Source: Daucus carota subsp. sativus
Taxonomy: Eukaryota > Streptophyta > Magnoliopsida > Apiales > Apiaceae
Direction: 5' to 3'
DNA length: 64,000 bases
NCBI RefSeq assembly: GCF_001625215.2
Contig: NC_030387.2
Coordinates: 39,393,606-39,457,605 of the forward strand
The position numbers were made by a program, and so were the translations under genes. The first letter of the stretch is position 1. The number at the start of each line of letters is the position of its first letter. Below, one piece after another: positions 1-12,399 of the stretch. The notes beneath the pieces are model-generated. The model had not been told where the DNA came from. It worked only from the letters and a program-made list of their open reading frames with translations, and did no database searches.

Positions 1-3000
1 ATATACCTGATTGTATGCTTCCCCAGGCTTGCAATCAACAGCCATATCCATACGAGCTATAAAGAAATGTTGATGAACAGGTGCATACAGTCCTGGTGCA
101 ATTGTTGTACCATATTTTCGAGACTCTCCAGGCTGCAATGCTCCTAAGCTGAGGATGCCAGTAAGTTTCACTTCAGCCTCAATTTTTCCATCCTACAGTA
201 AAGAATTTAAGTAGGGATTATAATCAAGTGTAAGAGACTGTGAACAGCCAGCTACTTGATCATGTGAACAAAAAAGACCTACACATAATTAAATCTATGA
301 GGAAGTTTTTTAACTAATGAGCATCAACTTGCCTGATAGAAGTGCCAGTAAAAACCATATTCGTAATTAGCCACAGTACATATAAAAGAAACTGTGAGTC
401 GCCTAGATCTTCGCACTTCTGCTAAGCCTGTTCTCCAATCCTGGTGCTTCCAGAGAATCCCATGATCCTCTTCATGAAGACATACACAATTTTCTATTGT
501 TTCAACGCCCCCGGTGAAATTTGTAAAATGTGCATCGAAGTACTTAATATAGCCCAGACAATCACATCCCTGCCAAAGAATTTGTATGACACCAGCAGGT
601 CATGAATTAGTAAGGGAACACTATAACGTTTCCATCTGATGTATGCAGAGAGTGACAAACCTTCTTAAGAGAGTGAGCATTCTTTCCAAGGCCATCTTCC
701 CCAGCATCAAATGCATTTTTCCTGTAATGGGGGTCATTTGGATCTCCATAGGGGACAACCATCTCAACAAAACTTAATCTATGAGCTATGGGTCTTCGGC
801 CTCTACTACCATCAACGTATGCAATAGAGTGTATAACCAGGCCTTCCCTTGGAGTGAAACCAATTCGGAAATTCCACTGCCAAGTTATAACTGTTAAATA
901 TGCTGTCCTTCATGCAAGGATAATGCTGGAAAAGCTTATTGATGATAGACAGATAATACCTTTTGCCATTCTACATAGTGTCCACTAACTCGAAAGCTTG
1001 GACCCTCAGGCTGAACAATCTGTAATGGCTTTACATCACTTCGATCAACCCCTCCCCTTGTTTCACCAGGAGTATAGTTTCTTAATGGATCAGCTGGAGG
1101 TAATGGGACAAGTTTACGATCTTCAAATTCTATCACAACCATGTTCTGCATATCAACAAGTAGATATATGCCTTCAACTGGGCGTGCATAACCATTTTCC
1201 ATTGGACAATCGCTTTCTGTTCTACAGAAAATAAGCGGCTTAGCGAGTCTACGGTTAGGAGCATCAGTGTCACTATAGTAACCAACACACCTGTTGAGAT
1301 TTTAAGTACTCAGTCAAGCACAAAATATATAAGATAACACTTGAGGGCATCAAGTACTAATGTAGAAATTATACTAACCAAGCATCCACCATCACAAGAT
1401 CCATATCCTCAATACCACGCTTCTTCATAGCTTCACGGAAAGGAGGATACTCTTTTACAACTGCTTCACACTCAGCATATTCCATGGCATCCTACAACAG
1501 TCGAAAAAGAGGCGTGCAAGTGTTATTAAATAGTTCAGCGGCCTATACTGCAAAAAAGAAAACACATATGTTTCCAGAAGAAAGAATCCAAATCTATTAT
1601 GCTCACTTCAGTCCTTGTTTTCAATAATGGCATCTTTGAGCCCATTGTGTTTTCCATTTTCTTTTTTACATCTTGTTATCATTTGGGTCAGGTTAAACTC
1701 CGATAAGATGAAGGTTGGATACAAAAGTAGAGTACAAATTTCTTGTTAGGCATGTAATGCTGATTGCTCTATTTACAATTTTACATGCCCCACCCAGATT
1801 ACAAAATCAAGCAAGTTTGCTTGTAGGATTGGCCTATGCAGAACTACACCTAGCACTGCATACTTTTGTTATGCAGTGGTGCAAACGAATCAGAACAGTG
1901 ATATATCAAAGACTTGAGACTTTCACCAGATACACCCAAACAAATTAAGGTGCATCTACTAAACTTAACAGCATTATATTACCAATGATCAATTTTTGTT
2001 TGATGTACTTAATTGCACTAGTACAATTACTGAGCAATCATAAATTTATTATATAATCTCAATATATTTTTATTCCTATCAGAAACAGTATTTATTAAAG
2101 AGAAATTTCGGGTGTTTGAATTAGAATAGGTTGTTTATAATACTATTAAAGAAGAATGCTATATAGACAAGCACTTGATAAGAAATTACCATTGGTGGCT
2201 GTACATCAGGAACAACTTGTGAGGAAATCACTTTCCCCCTGTGATGTCCACCTCTAGTTGCTGCATGTACTTCTGACAGTTCTACTATCCATATGCTTGT
2301 TTCATTTGACTTCTTGTTGTAAACCACAAGTCTGGCTCGCCTTGGAGGTAGTTTACTAGGAATTACAGCTCCACCTTTAGTTCTCGGCAGCAATGAGGGT
2401 TGAAAGGGAGGGAAGAAGTACGCATCTGCCAATGCAACAATATTTTTACTTGGTTCTGACAGAACAACCTCAACAAACCGCATGCCATCTCTGACCTGAA
2501 GCAGATAAATAAGAGTTATAGTCGCTGGAATTTTACCAGTAAGGTGTTTTACTCCCAACATATACCAACAATGCATATATAAGAGCTCCTAAAGTAATGA
2601 GACTATGACACCTCAGGAGTAGCTCCAGCTGCTCTGACAGTTGCTACGGCCACTGAGATCTCAGCTGAAGATAAAGGGTCTAAAGGATGGCTACTTTGAG
2701 CCCTTAGCATTATCTGGATTCCTATACAAGCAAGAAATGGATTTAGCAATTCAGTAGAAATAGTTTGCCTATAATTACTCGCATAGACTACTCCCTCAAA
2801 AACTTCAAGAAGAATTTTGACTTAAGAACTTCGAAACAATTTAAAATAAAGCATTTAAATATTTCGGAATAAATATCTAAAATGCATCAAAACTAGCTAA
2901 ATATTCACTTATATTGTCTTAATTACATATGCTGAGGGAGTACATCTTCTACAGAGAATATCCTTCTTAACACACCAGGCACTCTAGAATCCTCCTAATA

Positions 3001-4691
3001 AAAGACAAAATAACAGCCACTAAGAAATGACAATAAATTTGTAAGGAAAGAACAAGGACAACTTATGTAAAACAGAATAAACCTAGAAATCAGAATCGTA
3101 TGCATACATGTGCACAGGAAATACTGGAGATACTATAAGTAGAAGATGCGTGGACTGGAATGCTAGCAGTTTATAATTTTGTACCTTGGTCGACAATCAA
3201 TTTATCTAAGGAATACATAAACTGAATCAGAACCTCCCTTTCTGTTTCTTAGCATAAAATCTTGAATTAGTCCAATAATAAGGAGTGTCATATATAGTCT
3301 TTTGCTGCATAATGTCAAAATATATCAAACTCCAGCCTGCAAGGATTACTGTGAATTATCTGATGTGTTCTACTTTCTCCTACTGTTTGCTTCTCTGTAG
3401 TTATGTAATATGAGGTGTGACATGGAATTTCTTCTTCTTTTTTTATTATATACGATAGAAATTCTAATCTCAGATAATGATATGGAATTCTCCACATGCA
3501 TTGCAGTATAAGTGTCAAAAGAAAAATGTTCAGTAATGGATTTAGAAAGGTATTAGCTTAAATGCCAAATGCTAACTATGTATTTGTTTAATGTTCTTAA
3601 TAAAATTTTCGATATTTGCACAATCTGTTTTCTGTTGTAGATAGGTTGGTTGTGCATAACCTTACAGAAAAAAAACCAGTAGCCGATATATCAAAAAACT
3701 ATTCAATTCTAGTTGTTTTAACTTCGTTTAGCAATGACAGAACAACCTACACATAGTAAAAACCGAAGTGTTTATTGAGACCTCTGCAAGTACTTAATTG
3801 CAATACATTTGATCAATATACAATAAATTAATTTCTTTGTTTTGAAACTTATAGTTAAATCCTGGAATGTTACCAAGATTGATAGATGTAAAATTAGTGC
3901 AGACACATTTCTGAGAACCAGATAAATACTTACAAATTAACAATCAATTACAACAAAAATTAAGAATTAAGAAATGAACTAATTCATATATACAGTTTGA
4001 TCACTAAAACCTAATTCAGTTGTTCAAGATCCTAAATCTCAGACACTTTTTCAGCAGCATATATAGACATTTTGATTTTGGTATAAAAAGCAATGGCATA
4101 CATGTATACATGATTTACTCCACAAGTTGAGTGATGGCATAAAGGTAGCAATAGTAATCATCTTATCCTCGTTCGATCAAAATCTATTCACATGTTTGAA
4201 ATACATACACATTTGAGTATATCAGAAAACAGTGACATACAAAGTCAATTCTTAATTTCTACTCTACTCCATCCACTTCATTACTTACAACTAAAACTCT
4301 AGAGTGAATGTATTAAAAAATTATTTAAAGCAAATAATCTACATCCAACTAGCAATTATACATGAACTAAAATCGACATGCTTATATTAGTACCTCTATT
4401 AATATCAAGCATCACAATGCATTTAAACTTTCACTTGAACTTCGAGTATATTTCAGTACGTCACTAAGAATAAAATCCTGGCAGTTTTCAAAGAATGAAA
4501 CATCGAGACTAGTGCAGATACATTTCTTCGTCAAACAAACGCCAATTAACGATCAATTATATAAACATAATTCACATAGAGACAGACTCATCTATACCTA
4601 ATTTAATCGTTCATGATCCAAAATCTCGGTCATATTTCAGTATAAGTAACAGTAACATACTTGTGCATACATACATTCAGAGCGAGCGAGA

Positions 4692-4754
<63 letters not shown>

Positions 4755-4936
4755 TTAGTAGAAGCAGTAGAACTAGCGGAAGAATCAGGACGAATCAAGG
4801 AAGCAATGGCGGAAGCTTTGATCGGGCGATCATCGGAGGACGAAACAATCCACTCCGGCGCAACTTCAGCGCGGCGAGAAACGACGGGAGAGTCATCGGA
4901 ACTTGAAAACGACGGCGTTTTCTTAATTGAGGCCAT
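1..4936 (-). CDS. Copper amine oxidase (peroxisomal CuAO type), 5' part; continues past left edge
   Basis: Oxidises primary amines/polyamines to aldehyde, ammonia and hydrogen peroxide using copper and a topaquinone made from a tyrosine. Exons read on the minus strand: 4936-4753, 2721-2612, 2495-2190, 1491-1379, 1290-960, 876-661, 569-333 and 192-<1. Together they give 563 residues with every junction in frame. The topaquinone precursor is Tyr489 in the motif ANYEY, and two copper ligands are His539 and His541 (HQH). The N-terminal ~60 residues are Ser/Ala-rich and poorly conserved in the family; the conserved part begins with the HPLDPLS block in exon 2. The sequence resembles the Arabidopsis At2g42490-type (zeta) enzymes, which are peroxisomal; the C-terminal targeting signal lies outside the window. 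Oddities: the intron after exon 7 has a GC donor, and intron 1 (about 2.0 kb) starts GTCTCTCT straight into a CT microsatellite. The family call is very secure; the exact isoform is inferred. Confidence 0.95.
4691..4750. repeat. (GA)n microsatellite at the intron-1 donor of the amine oxidase gene
   Basis: About 30 uninterrupted GA units on the plus strand, i.e. (CT)n on the coding strand, starting right after the GT of the donor (4752-4751). Length variation here would place the repeat directly at the 5' splice site. Confidence 0.95.
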
Positions 4937-6268
4937 TGTAAGGGGTTCGCAAGCTCACCAAATCCACCGTAGTAATGCCTGGAACAACTTGCTGACATAC
5001 AGCAGTTATATTTATGTATAGCTCACCACTCTCTCTCACTCTCTCTCTCTGCACTGCTATTCTTTCCGTGTATAAAAGTAAAAAGAGGCTTCTGGGAGGT
5101 TATAGAAAGAGAAATGCATATAGTGCGTGACTGTGTGTATATATAGAAAGAGATGCAGAGAGGCAACTTGAGGGGGAAAGGAAAGGAAATGGAGTTGTAA
5201 CTCTTACCACGTGATGCTCTGTTAATTTCTCTACAGTAACTTTCTTTTACTGTTTGGTGATGGACCAATGGAAAGGGAAAACGAGAATTATTTTATCTTA
5301 TTTTTTGTTATGGTTTATATACATGTGGATGAATTTTATATAATCTTAGTTGAATATTATCGGAATTTTAAGCATGATTTAAAATTTTTGATTGAATATC
5401 ACCCGATTTTATGGGATAATTTAATATTTTAATTGAATACTCCAATATCCTAATATATATTTTATAAATTACGAATAGGATACATCCGAATTTCATAAAT
5501 GAAAAAAATAAATTAAAATCTCAATTAAATGCGCTGGAGTGAGCGAGATAATTTGAGTATATAAAAATGCTCATGCTTGATGAATTTTGAAGCGATGGCG
5601 ACGATGATAGCTGCGTCAACTTATTTCATTCAAACAGAAGTTAGGAAAAAATTTCATATTTATGTATTGATTTAGGGTATTTAGGATATGTTTCAATTTT
5701 ACTATATCGGACAAAAAATATTACTAATACTTCAAATGAAACATTTAGTTACTATTTTTTAAACGCTTTCTTTGGTTGTTTTTTGTGTTTGTCCATGTTA
5801 AATGCGAAATTTTATAAATTTGACTCATTTTTATTAGTTTACTATCTTAATAATGGTGGACCTCATATACAATCATCATATCAATCAAAATCTTCCAACT
5901 TTATAAAATTAAGCGCTTAACATTTGAAGCTTAGCGTGCGAAGCTGGGAACACACAGACAAAACTTTTTCTAAATTGACAAGTTATAAAAGTCATTTAAC
6001 GCAACTTCGAGTACCAAAACAAGTGATATGTTACCGATGTTTGATATACTTACGCTTGTTTATCATCTGAAGGAGGAAAAAAGGACTTGTGGGTACGATG
6101 ATGGAGAACTAAAATTTGATAACTTTTCGGATGGCCAATCGGAATCGGATAAGTTGAGTGAAGTGAAAGCTGATATGCGCATCTGCTTTTTGTAATAGAA
6201 CAACAGCATTAAGGTGTAGTATTTGATAAGACCAGAATCATAAGTTATTCTACTACTAATTTATAATA

Positions 6269-6527
6269 CTCCCTCCGTCTCTTTATTCTTTTCTCGTTTC
6301 ATATGTCGGGACTGTTCATAACATGAGATAAATTACTAATTTACGTCTAATCTATAAGACTAAATATAGTCGTGAGTGATCTTGTTGGATTCGTATTCAC
6401 GAGTACTTTAATACAATGAAGTTTTTATATTTAATACCAATACGAAATTAAAGATATTAATGATCAAAATTGTGTATTGGCAAACGCGCTGAAGAGAAAC
6501 AGGAAAAGTAATAAGAGACGGAGGGAG
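6269..6527. mobile_element. Stowaway-like MITE (259 bp)
   Basis: Terminal inverted repeats begin CTCCCTCCGTCTCTT at the left and end with the complement at the right. TA dinucleotides at 6267-6268 and 6528-6529 are the target duplication. No coding capacity. The TIR and TA target are typical of the Tc1/Mariner-derived Stowaway type. Confidence 0.85.
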
Positions 6528-7641
6528 TATAAAATATCTGAATATTTTACTGTTATTTCATGCGAGGCAATGAGTCATGGGTTCTTGAACTACATGATCA
6601 ATCTCTATCCACAGGCTTTAACAACCAAGAAAATCACATTGTTGTGTTTGTATTATATGTAGAGCTGGGTCCTTAATCATGATTAATGCCTAACCATATT
6701 TTATACCTACTAGCTGTTGAATAATGCACGGCCCTGGTACCGGTTTGAGCAAGTTTAAAATTATAAATTACTCTATGATTTATAGCAATTTAATATAATA
6801 AATATTAATTTAAATTATTTATTTGAATACTTTTATATTATACACTTATAAGTTATAATAATTATAATAATAAAGTTGTAACTTAAATTATTTATTTTAG
6901 TGTTTAAATTGATTTTTATTAAAAAAATCACACAAAAATAAGTTGATTAGAAAAACACATCTCCCAATTTTTGATTTTAAGTAAGTATGTGACTGACTTA
7001 CAAAAAAGTATGTGACTTATTTACAACTTGATTCCTGACTCACTAAACAAACATACGTTTTTTTAGTACAAAATCGAAAATGACTTAAAATTCGATTATA
7101 TATCTCGTGGAAAACAAGTTCTTCTAGGTGCGAAATCGAGAAAGTTAATCGAGGCTGAAATCATATTCAATTAAGAAAATTAAAAAAATATACTTTGAGT
7201 ATCCGTCCAATTTTTTCATATAAATTTTAGCTAGTTTAAACTAATCAACAAAAATTTAATCATTTTAAATTTTAATGTTGAAGTATTTAAATTTCTGATT
7301 CCTCATTTAGATCTGGAATTTTACATAATAATGAAATGAAATTTTATACTTTACAAACAGTATTATTTAAAGTGTGCTAGTATTATTATATACAGCCACT
7401 TGCGAAGGACAAGTAGCTGTACTTATAATTGACGTACCAATTGTTCGACTGTTCTGTATAGTGCAGGGTCCCATTTCCATCTGCATATGGCTGGATCGAT
7501 CTTCGTGTATAATTCGAGTTTTATATTCAGCAAACATGGGGCGTCTACGCTCACAATATAAAGATGTTTTCTTCGCCGTTCTATGTTCAGCAGTCAGCAC
7601 CACGTAATGTTAATACGGCACGTTTTATTGTCTATTTTGTA

Positions 7642-8381
7642 CTCCCTCTGTCCCTCTCATTTTTTTTACAGTTATTATTTTGGGATGTCCCTCTCATTTC
7701 TTTACGTTACTATAAATAGTAAGTTTTTCTCATCATTACACCCACTATCTTCCCCCACTATCTCATATTTAACAATAAAAATTATTATTACACCCACTAC
7801 TTTCCACCACTATCTCAAATCTATTACTATTAAATATTGATGGGTCCCACCACTTTACCCACTTTTCATCTAACTTTACTCATTTTTCATACATTGTCTT
7901 GGTCTCCGTGTCCCCCTCCAATGTAAACAATTGAGGCCCTCCTCAATTGATATGAAATTAAAATACAAACTTTAGTCTAATAAAATGCATAAACTTGAAT
8001 CGAAATCGAAGTCCTGGATCACTGAATTGATATGACTTGTAGAGTTGTAGTTGGTATTGACAAGATAAGTAACTAAACAACAAACCAACAAGTATAAATT
8101 AAAAAATTAATATATTTATATAAAATTAATATTATATATATATATATAATATTAAATATTTATATTGTATATATATAAATATGCGGTTCGGTTTTATAAC
8201 GGGTTGGTTTAATATAAAACCGAAACCAACCCACAAACCACAGTTTTTTAAATTAGTCGAACCGAAACCGTAAACCTCATTTCGGTTTCGGTTTGGATCG
8301 GATTAACATCGGATTGGTTTATGCGGATTTTGCGGTTTAAACCGGACCGTGATCACCCCTAATTGAGGGGGACGGAGGGAG
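7642..8381. mobile_element. Stowaway-like MITE, probably with another element nested inside
   Basis: Begins CTCCCTCTGTCCCTC after a TA and ends GGGGGACGGAGGGAG before a TA. At 740 bp it is about three times longer than its relatives here. The right-hand part (about 7980-8360) has cggttcggttt/aaaccgaaacc-type inverted sequence like the hAT-like elements elsewhere in the window and ends in gatcacccct, so a second insertion is likely, but I could not fix its left end. Confidence 0.65.
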
Positions 8382-8569
8382 TATTGGAAATGGAATCACA
8401 CGAAAATCACCCAAATATACACTTTTGTGCAAACCGGTCGCAAAAGTTTAAAAAATTACTCAGTGCTTCTTCGGTAGTAATCCCATCGCCCAACCAATTA
8501 TATATATTGGGTCGAGAATAATTTCAAAATATAATTTATATACACTTGTTAAATAAGGAAAGAGTTGGA

Positions 8570-10078
8570 TGCGATAAAAAAAAAAGAGTATATTGCATTT
8601 TGTAATTCTAAACTTTGACTTAACAAATCAGACCCCACATTTTGAAACGTGATAGTTTGTAACCCTAAATTTCATTTAGCTTTCAGTTAGTAATCCTGAC
8701 CGGCTGACCCACACATCTGTTAAAAACAGTCGTTAATAGGATTGAGCATTCGGTCGGTTTGGTCCAGAATCGGACCGAACCCAAAAAACTGAGAACCGAA
8801 TTAGCATTTTTTTCCGGACCGTACCGGACCGAAGTTATGTTATGGATCGAACCGAAATAATTCGGTTTGGTTCGATTCTTCCTCAAAGAACCGACTTTTT
8901 CTACAAATAAAATGAAACAGAAAGTCTTACAAATTTAAACATCCAGACTATCCAGTTCAAACACCAAACAAACTGAAGGCTATGATTGATTGTAGTTTAG
9001 AAACAAAAGTTTAAAATAAACAAAGATTAATGCTGGTTTGTTGATGTGCAGGGCTGCAGGCGCAACAACAAGTTAAGATTGAGGGGAGAAGATTTATTAA
9101 TGAACCTTGGATATTTGATTTCTTAAACTCGAATCTTTGATTCTGAAAGTAGAGAATAGAAAGTGAATCTCCGATTCTTGAAGTGAATTAGAGATGTGTG
9201 ATGCTTAGATTTGTGATTAGGGATTAGTTGCGAATCTATGATACTAGGGTTTATGTGCGAGTAGTGACTAGTGCGGTTGAATGCTCTGAAGTCTGAACTG
9301 AACCACGGGAGACAATACGCATGCAAGTATTAACATATATTACATATATTTATTATATTAATAAAAAAGTTTGGTCTATTCGGTTAAGAATCGAATTTTT
9401 TTGGAAAGAACCGGACCGAACAGAAATTTAATTCGGTCCGGACCGAAGAACCGAACAGACCGAAATTTCAAAAAAACTGGAACCGGAACGGCTGGAATTT
9501 ATACGGTTCGGTTTTTCGGTTTCCGTTCGGTTCTGCTCACCCCTAGCCATTAATTTTAACTGTGTTAAGAGGTAACCGTATGTATATTAATTTCTAAAAG
9601 CCCCTTTGCCCCCTCAAAGTTTATGTATTGTATTTTGAAATTATTTCCGAACACACAAAACGATGTAAAAAAAATAAAATAATTTTTAAAACATGTATTT
9701 AGATTTAGAATCTGAATTTTTTTTTATATAAACAATGTAACTTATTTTAAAATTTTAAAATAAATACATATTTCAAAAATCATTTTAATTTTTTTACATC
9801 GTTGTATGTGTTCTGAACTAATTTCAAAACATAATACTACATAAATTTTGAGGGGTCACACGGGGTAAAGTAGCTGTTAAAAATTAATATACACACTGTT
9901 ACTTATCAAACAGTCAAAAATAACCGTTGTTTTTAATGGATGTATGGGCTAGGGTTACAAACTAAAAATTAAATAAAATTTAGGATTATAAACTATCACG
10001 ATTCAAAATGTGGGAATCGATTTGCTCATAAGTCAAAGTCTGAAGTTACAAAATACTACAATATACTCGATAAAGGAA
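8570..10078. mobile_element. Foldback element with ~340-bp inverted arms, left arm split by a hAT-like insertion
   Basis: The left arm (about 8570-8736 continued at 9546-9715) is the imperfect reverse complement of the right arm (about 9730-10078). For example, the segment around 8610-8670 (TTTGACTTA...CCCACATTTTGAA) matches the complement of 10005-10045, and 9620-9665 matches the complement of 9795-9850. The left arm is interrupted by the element at 8737-9545. No coding frame. The class is uncertain; long arms suggest a Mutator-like MITE. Confidence 0.75.
8737..9545. mobile_element. hAT-like non-autonomous element (809 bp)
   Basis: Ends are TAGGATTGAGCATTCGG and its approximate complement ...GCTCACCCCTA. 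Imperfect 8-bp flanking repeats GTCGTTAA / GCCATTAA agree with hAT-type integration. Subterminal regions are dense in cggttcgg/ccgaacc words. It sits in the left arm of the foldback element and is therefore younger than it. Confidence 0.75.
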
Positions 10079-10991
10079 TTGTAATTACAAGGCACTCTCA
10101 AAAGTGCAGCAGCCGAGTTGGCCTGTTAATCGTTACGGGCTGGTACTTCTACTGTTCTACAGGCCCATATCCTTTCACGGGGTACTGTCAATTCGCATCT
10201 CTTTAATTATCTGTTTAGAAATTCTCCATAGCATGCTAACGAAAACACATGGACCTAACTGCTGCTGATGTGTGTATTATAGTATCAATTATCAAGCTAC
10301 TTTTGCATTGCTAATAGGGTTTGTAAATTTTATGCTGCATAGGGTTGTATATACCGAACCTGACTCGAAACCGTAATCCTTATGAAATTTGAAATTCGAA
10401 AGTGATCAGAAAATTACTTGAAAATTGACAGATTAATCCGAAATTAGAATTTTGTTTCTAAAAATTTAGATCATCAATTTATTCAATATTAAGTGATTTT
10501 AACTTCACTCAAAGTAGACCCACGCCGACACGAACACGACATGTTGTCACTTCTGATGATGCATGAATTTTGTTATATTTACTTTACAAACACACACTAG
10601 ACATTACTCTATGTAATTTGCCCTAATTTTATGCCGTATGTGTATTTTTGTGATTGATTGTATATGTGGAGAACACCGTTTATCTTCTTCTTGCAGGGAA
10701 AGTGTGATGATGAGTCAAAAGAGGTTTCGAAGAATTTCAATCATGAGGAATTGTGAGTTTTATTTCAGTGTTATTATCTATGTAATATTGTTATGATTAA
10801 TTTTTTTGCGGTAAGAACTTCGAGACTTTCAATTCTGAAATGGCCAAAAGCGTTGGATGTGATCTCGTACTTCTCGATTTTATTGTGTTTATTGCATAAA
10901 TATATTTTTGTTGAATTACATATCGGTTTTTCTAACGTGTTTACGGGTACACACTAATAATCAATTTTTGGTTGATTGCAAATTTATATAG

Positions 10992-11760
10992 GTTCCAGTT
11001 TCATTAATCATACACAAAAAACTGCACCAATCAAAATCTTCTCATTACACATTTATAGAGCATCCCCTTGCTCTTCAGTTCTCTCCCTTAAAACATAGTG
11101 ATGAGGTAAATGTTGCTTGGACTGTTTCGAAAATTGATGATCTGAACTGCATTGCAGGTACAATGGGTGGTCTTTACGAAGCCACATATAGAGGAGTTGT
11201 GAGAGTGACTGTTGTTGATTTCGATCAACAGACTAAGATTCAGGGAAATGGCCGTTTTGTCATATGCAAAAAGAAACGAGTTTCTGTACTCTTGAAATGT
11301 GCCCACATCTTAGGTGATTCCGAGTTTCTTCTGATTTCAAAACTTTCAAGGCTGAGGTATGGCATATTAATAAAGGCATGGATTTATGTGTGTTGATAGT
11401 CAAAGATTATTTGGGTTCGAATGTCGTGCATTTGAAGACATGGTGTGATAAAATTAACTTCATGGAGGATGTATATAGCATATCATGTCCACGGTATAAA
11501 ATGAATGTTGAAAAATCCGTTCTTAGTAGGAATTCATCCTAGGAACTTAGATGGGATATTCCTTCAAATCAAATGCATGGAAACAATTGGGGGAGAGTTC
11601 TTCCGGTGCTCCAATTTTGAGCATGAAAGGGAACACAATTGGAATGTACGTTGTGTCAACTTCTGACTCTGATTCTTTGAATGTTAAGCATTGGGCTTTA
11701 CGATTGAATTTGGTTAGGGACTGTCTGGAGAAGATTTTTGAGGTGCCAGCGGTAAAGTAA
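10992..11760 (+). pseudogene. Decayed trypsin-like protease-fold gene
   Basis: Separate blocks of one protein can be read in different frames. 10992-11355 gives a segment with GNGRFVICKKKRVSVLLKCAHIL, similar to the His region of trypsin-like folds, ending at a GT donor. 11377-11540 gives MDLCVLIVKDYLG...YSISCPR. 11551-11760 gives SSGAPILSMKGNTIGMYVV, similar to the serine-nucleophile region. The second block hits a stop near 11540; the reading VGIHPRNLDG lies in another frame and YSFKSNAWKQLGE in a third, so at least two frameshifts separate the last blocks. A possible 3' exon with Ser/Gln-rich coding lies at 12142-12235. I infer a broken member of a plant family of unknown function with a trypsin-like domain; an intact gene with unusual splicing is less likely. 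Confidence 0.5.
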
Positions 11761-12399
11761 ATTATTAAGAAACAATAAATTTATTTAAGCATTCCCTTTT
11801 GTTTGTTTTTTTCCCCCTCTAAAACAAGTTTTACAGAACTGGAAGGGAAGGCATAGCTTGAAAGTTGGAAAACATGTTATGGAGTTGCTTGAAAGACATA
11901 AAAGCTAAGAGAAGGGCAAGAATTAGGGGGAAGGTAAGCAACAAGAAACTATCTCATATTATTTTTAGGCTGCTGATGTGAATTTCAGAGTATCGCCCAT
12001 AGGATGGTTAAGAATAGACATGCAAGCATCGACTGAGAACAATCTATGATGGTTTGTTTTGAGTTAATAAGCATTGTGGATTTGTGGCTTCAGTGCAGAG
12101 CTACGCCTCGTATTTTGTATAATGCTGTTGTGAATTACAGGAATCCATACTCCAGAGGAGCTCTGCAGAGCAGCAAAGTGGTTCTGCTACTGGGGAAGAT
12201 TCTTTAAACCAGCCAGTCAAGAAAGTGAGGGGTCTGGTATGTGTTTCTTCCACTTTTCTCTTGGTATATAATTTTTCTCTTGGTTAAGAAAGTATAATTT
12301 AGTCAATTTAAGATTATTATAAGTGTAAGATCTATGTCAGCTCTGTTGAATTTGCAGACTCGGGTTTTCAGCAGCTGGTCAGTTTAATTTATCAATCAC

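Larger units (their letters stand above)
5025..10600. other. Intergenic region with mobile-element remnants
   Basis: Upstream of the amine oxidase start there is a CT-rich probable leader (about 5029-5052). Beyond that the DNA is AT-rich with no protein-coding frame that I can support. It contains the Stowaway-like elements, the foldback element and the hAT-like insertion listed separately; nothing recognisable is seen in 5300-6260, 6530-7640 or 10080-10690. Confidence 0.7.

Noticed and set aside
4637-4750. Arg-Glu or Ser-Leu repeat proteins across the GA run
   Set aside because: Translations of a microsatellite; the coding exon ends at 4753.
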